Assembly (NCBI GenBank): GCA_023014365.1 | Contig: JAEBUN010000021.1 | Coordinates: 434,001-498,000, forward strand | Source: Lepiota brunneoincarnata | Taxonomy: Eukaryota; Basidiomycota; Agaricomycetes; Agaricales; Agaricaceae | Length of the DNA: 64,000 nt | Reading direction: 5' to 3' | Shown here: positions 63,522 through 64,000 of the stretch, one piece after another | Numbering within the stretch: position 1 is the stretch's first letter | Layout: every line of letters starts with the position of its first letter | The notes under the pieces: generated by a model | Told to the model about the DNA's origin: nothing | Databases searched by the model: none | The model's input: only the letters and a program-made list of their open reading frames with translations | Position numbers and translations under genes: made by a program

Positions 63522-64000
63522 TCATAAGCTTACACAAAAAAGAATAGCAGGATAACCAGGGGGATGTGTGAAGGTACAACATATATAAAAGTCGAACCCA
63601 AACGAAGGAAAAGACGCTATGCATGGGCGGCATACAGTCGGGCCGGTTGAGAAAATCCCATTCAAATAGGAGAGGAATGATGTCCGTTCAATCGCTGCAA
63701 CGACGTCTGGATGGGGGCCACGCAGAACGGAGACAACAAGGACAATGAGTATATGAGGCGGGCCGAAAATATGGAGCAGGACAGCACTGGAGGCAAGGAT
63801 AGTGGGTGTCTTGGCCAGAAGTTTGGAAAGCTGGGTATCCCTAGATTCGTCGAAGGTGAGGACGAGATCGCGCAGGTAAACCGTGAACGGTACAGCTGTG
63901 ATGAAAGGAACAGACGGAACGCCATAGCCAGCGCTCAGTGCTGGAAGGGAATGGAGATGACCACGAGGCAAGCCAAGCAGGATGGCCATGATTAAGGTAG
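63522..64000 (-). pseudogene. Multi-pass membrane protein relic, unit 5 (cut by window edge)
   Basis: The C-terminal part only: TVYLRDLVLTFDESRDTQ, LLAKTPTILASSAVLLHIF, HILIVLVVSVLRGPHPDVVA and AIERTSFLSYL. This is the last helix and tail of the family, read in one open frame of 155 codons. The upstream part lies beyond the window. Confidence 0.55.

Larger units (their letters stand above)
45495..64000. repeat. Tandem array of units of about 3.9-4.5 kb
   Basis: Arg/Gly-rich genes recur with ATGs at 45878, 50413, 54584, 58487 and 62427, that is, spacings of 4.5, 4.2, 3.9 and 3.9 kb. Each unit runs, in plus coordinates: secreted gene (minus), promoter, palindrome-bearing spacer, membrane protein relic (minus), a third gene (minus). 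Units 1-2 and 3-4 differ in the third gene. The fifth unit is cut by the window edge. Confidence 0.92.

Overview
The window looks like a gene-poor, duplication-rich accessory region of an Agaricomycete (mushroom-forming basidiomycete) genome. Several genes carry introns of about 45-80 bp with CTAAC/CTGAT-like branch sites. The content is also typical: a basidiomycete Gag-like domain, a pogo/CENP-B-type transposase, a Ty3/gypsy chromovirus, an NB-ARC/TPR STAND protein, and lineage-specific membrane and small secreted proteins. No rRNA, tRNA or CRISPR was recognised.

Layout. 0-5.4 kb: a Gag relic on the minus strand, then a decayed DDE transposase split by a solo LTR. 5.4-16.4 kb: sparse single genes, namely a possible signal-peptide/GPI protein, an unknown minus-strand gene, a spliced secreted ricin-B-like (beta-trefoil) protein, a small unknown spliced gene, a 574-residue coiled-coil protein and a small charged protein. 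17.1-28.6 kb: two tandem copies (A and B) of a roughly 6-kb block holding a two-module transmembrane protein gene. Copy B is riddled with CpG-to-TpG/CpA changes and carries a second solo LTR. 28.6-44.4 kb: a segment that appears to split copy B. It holds an NB-ARC/TPR gene interrupted by a nearly intact 6.2-kb chromovirus, an LTR-like repeat region and two unknown genes. 44.4-44.9 kb: the missing 3' end of copy B.

45.5-64 kb: a tandem array of units of about 4-4.5 kb. Each unit has a small secreted Arg/Gly-rich protein gene (five copies plus a decayed sixth at 22.9-23.3 kb), a conserved spacer with palindromes, a decayed copy of a multi-pass membrane protein, and one of two unknown genes. Copies 2 and 3 of the secreted gene are intact, copy 1 is open with a different tail, and copies 4 and 5 are frameshifted.

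The genes do not form a pathway. The window records repeated segmental duplication, LTR insertion into coding sequence and CpG-biased decay acting on secreted, surface and STAND-type genes. Exon models were built by eye from splice signals and frame. Where removing an insertion or intron restores the frame, this was checked by codon arithmetic.
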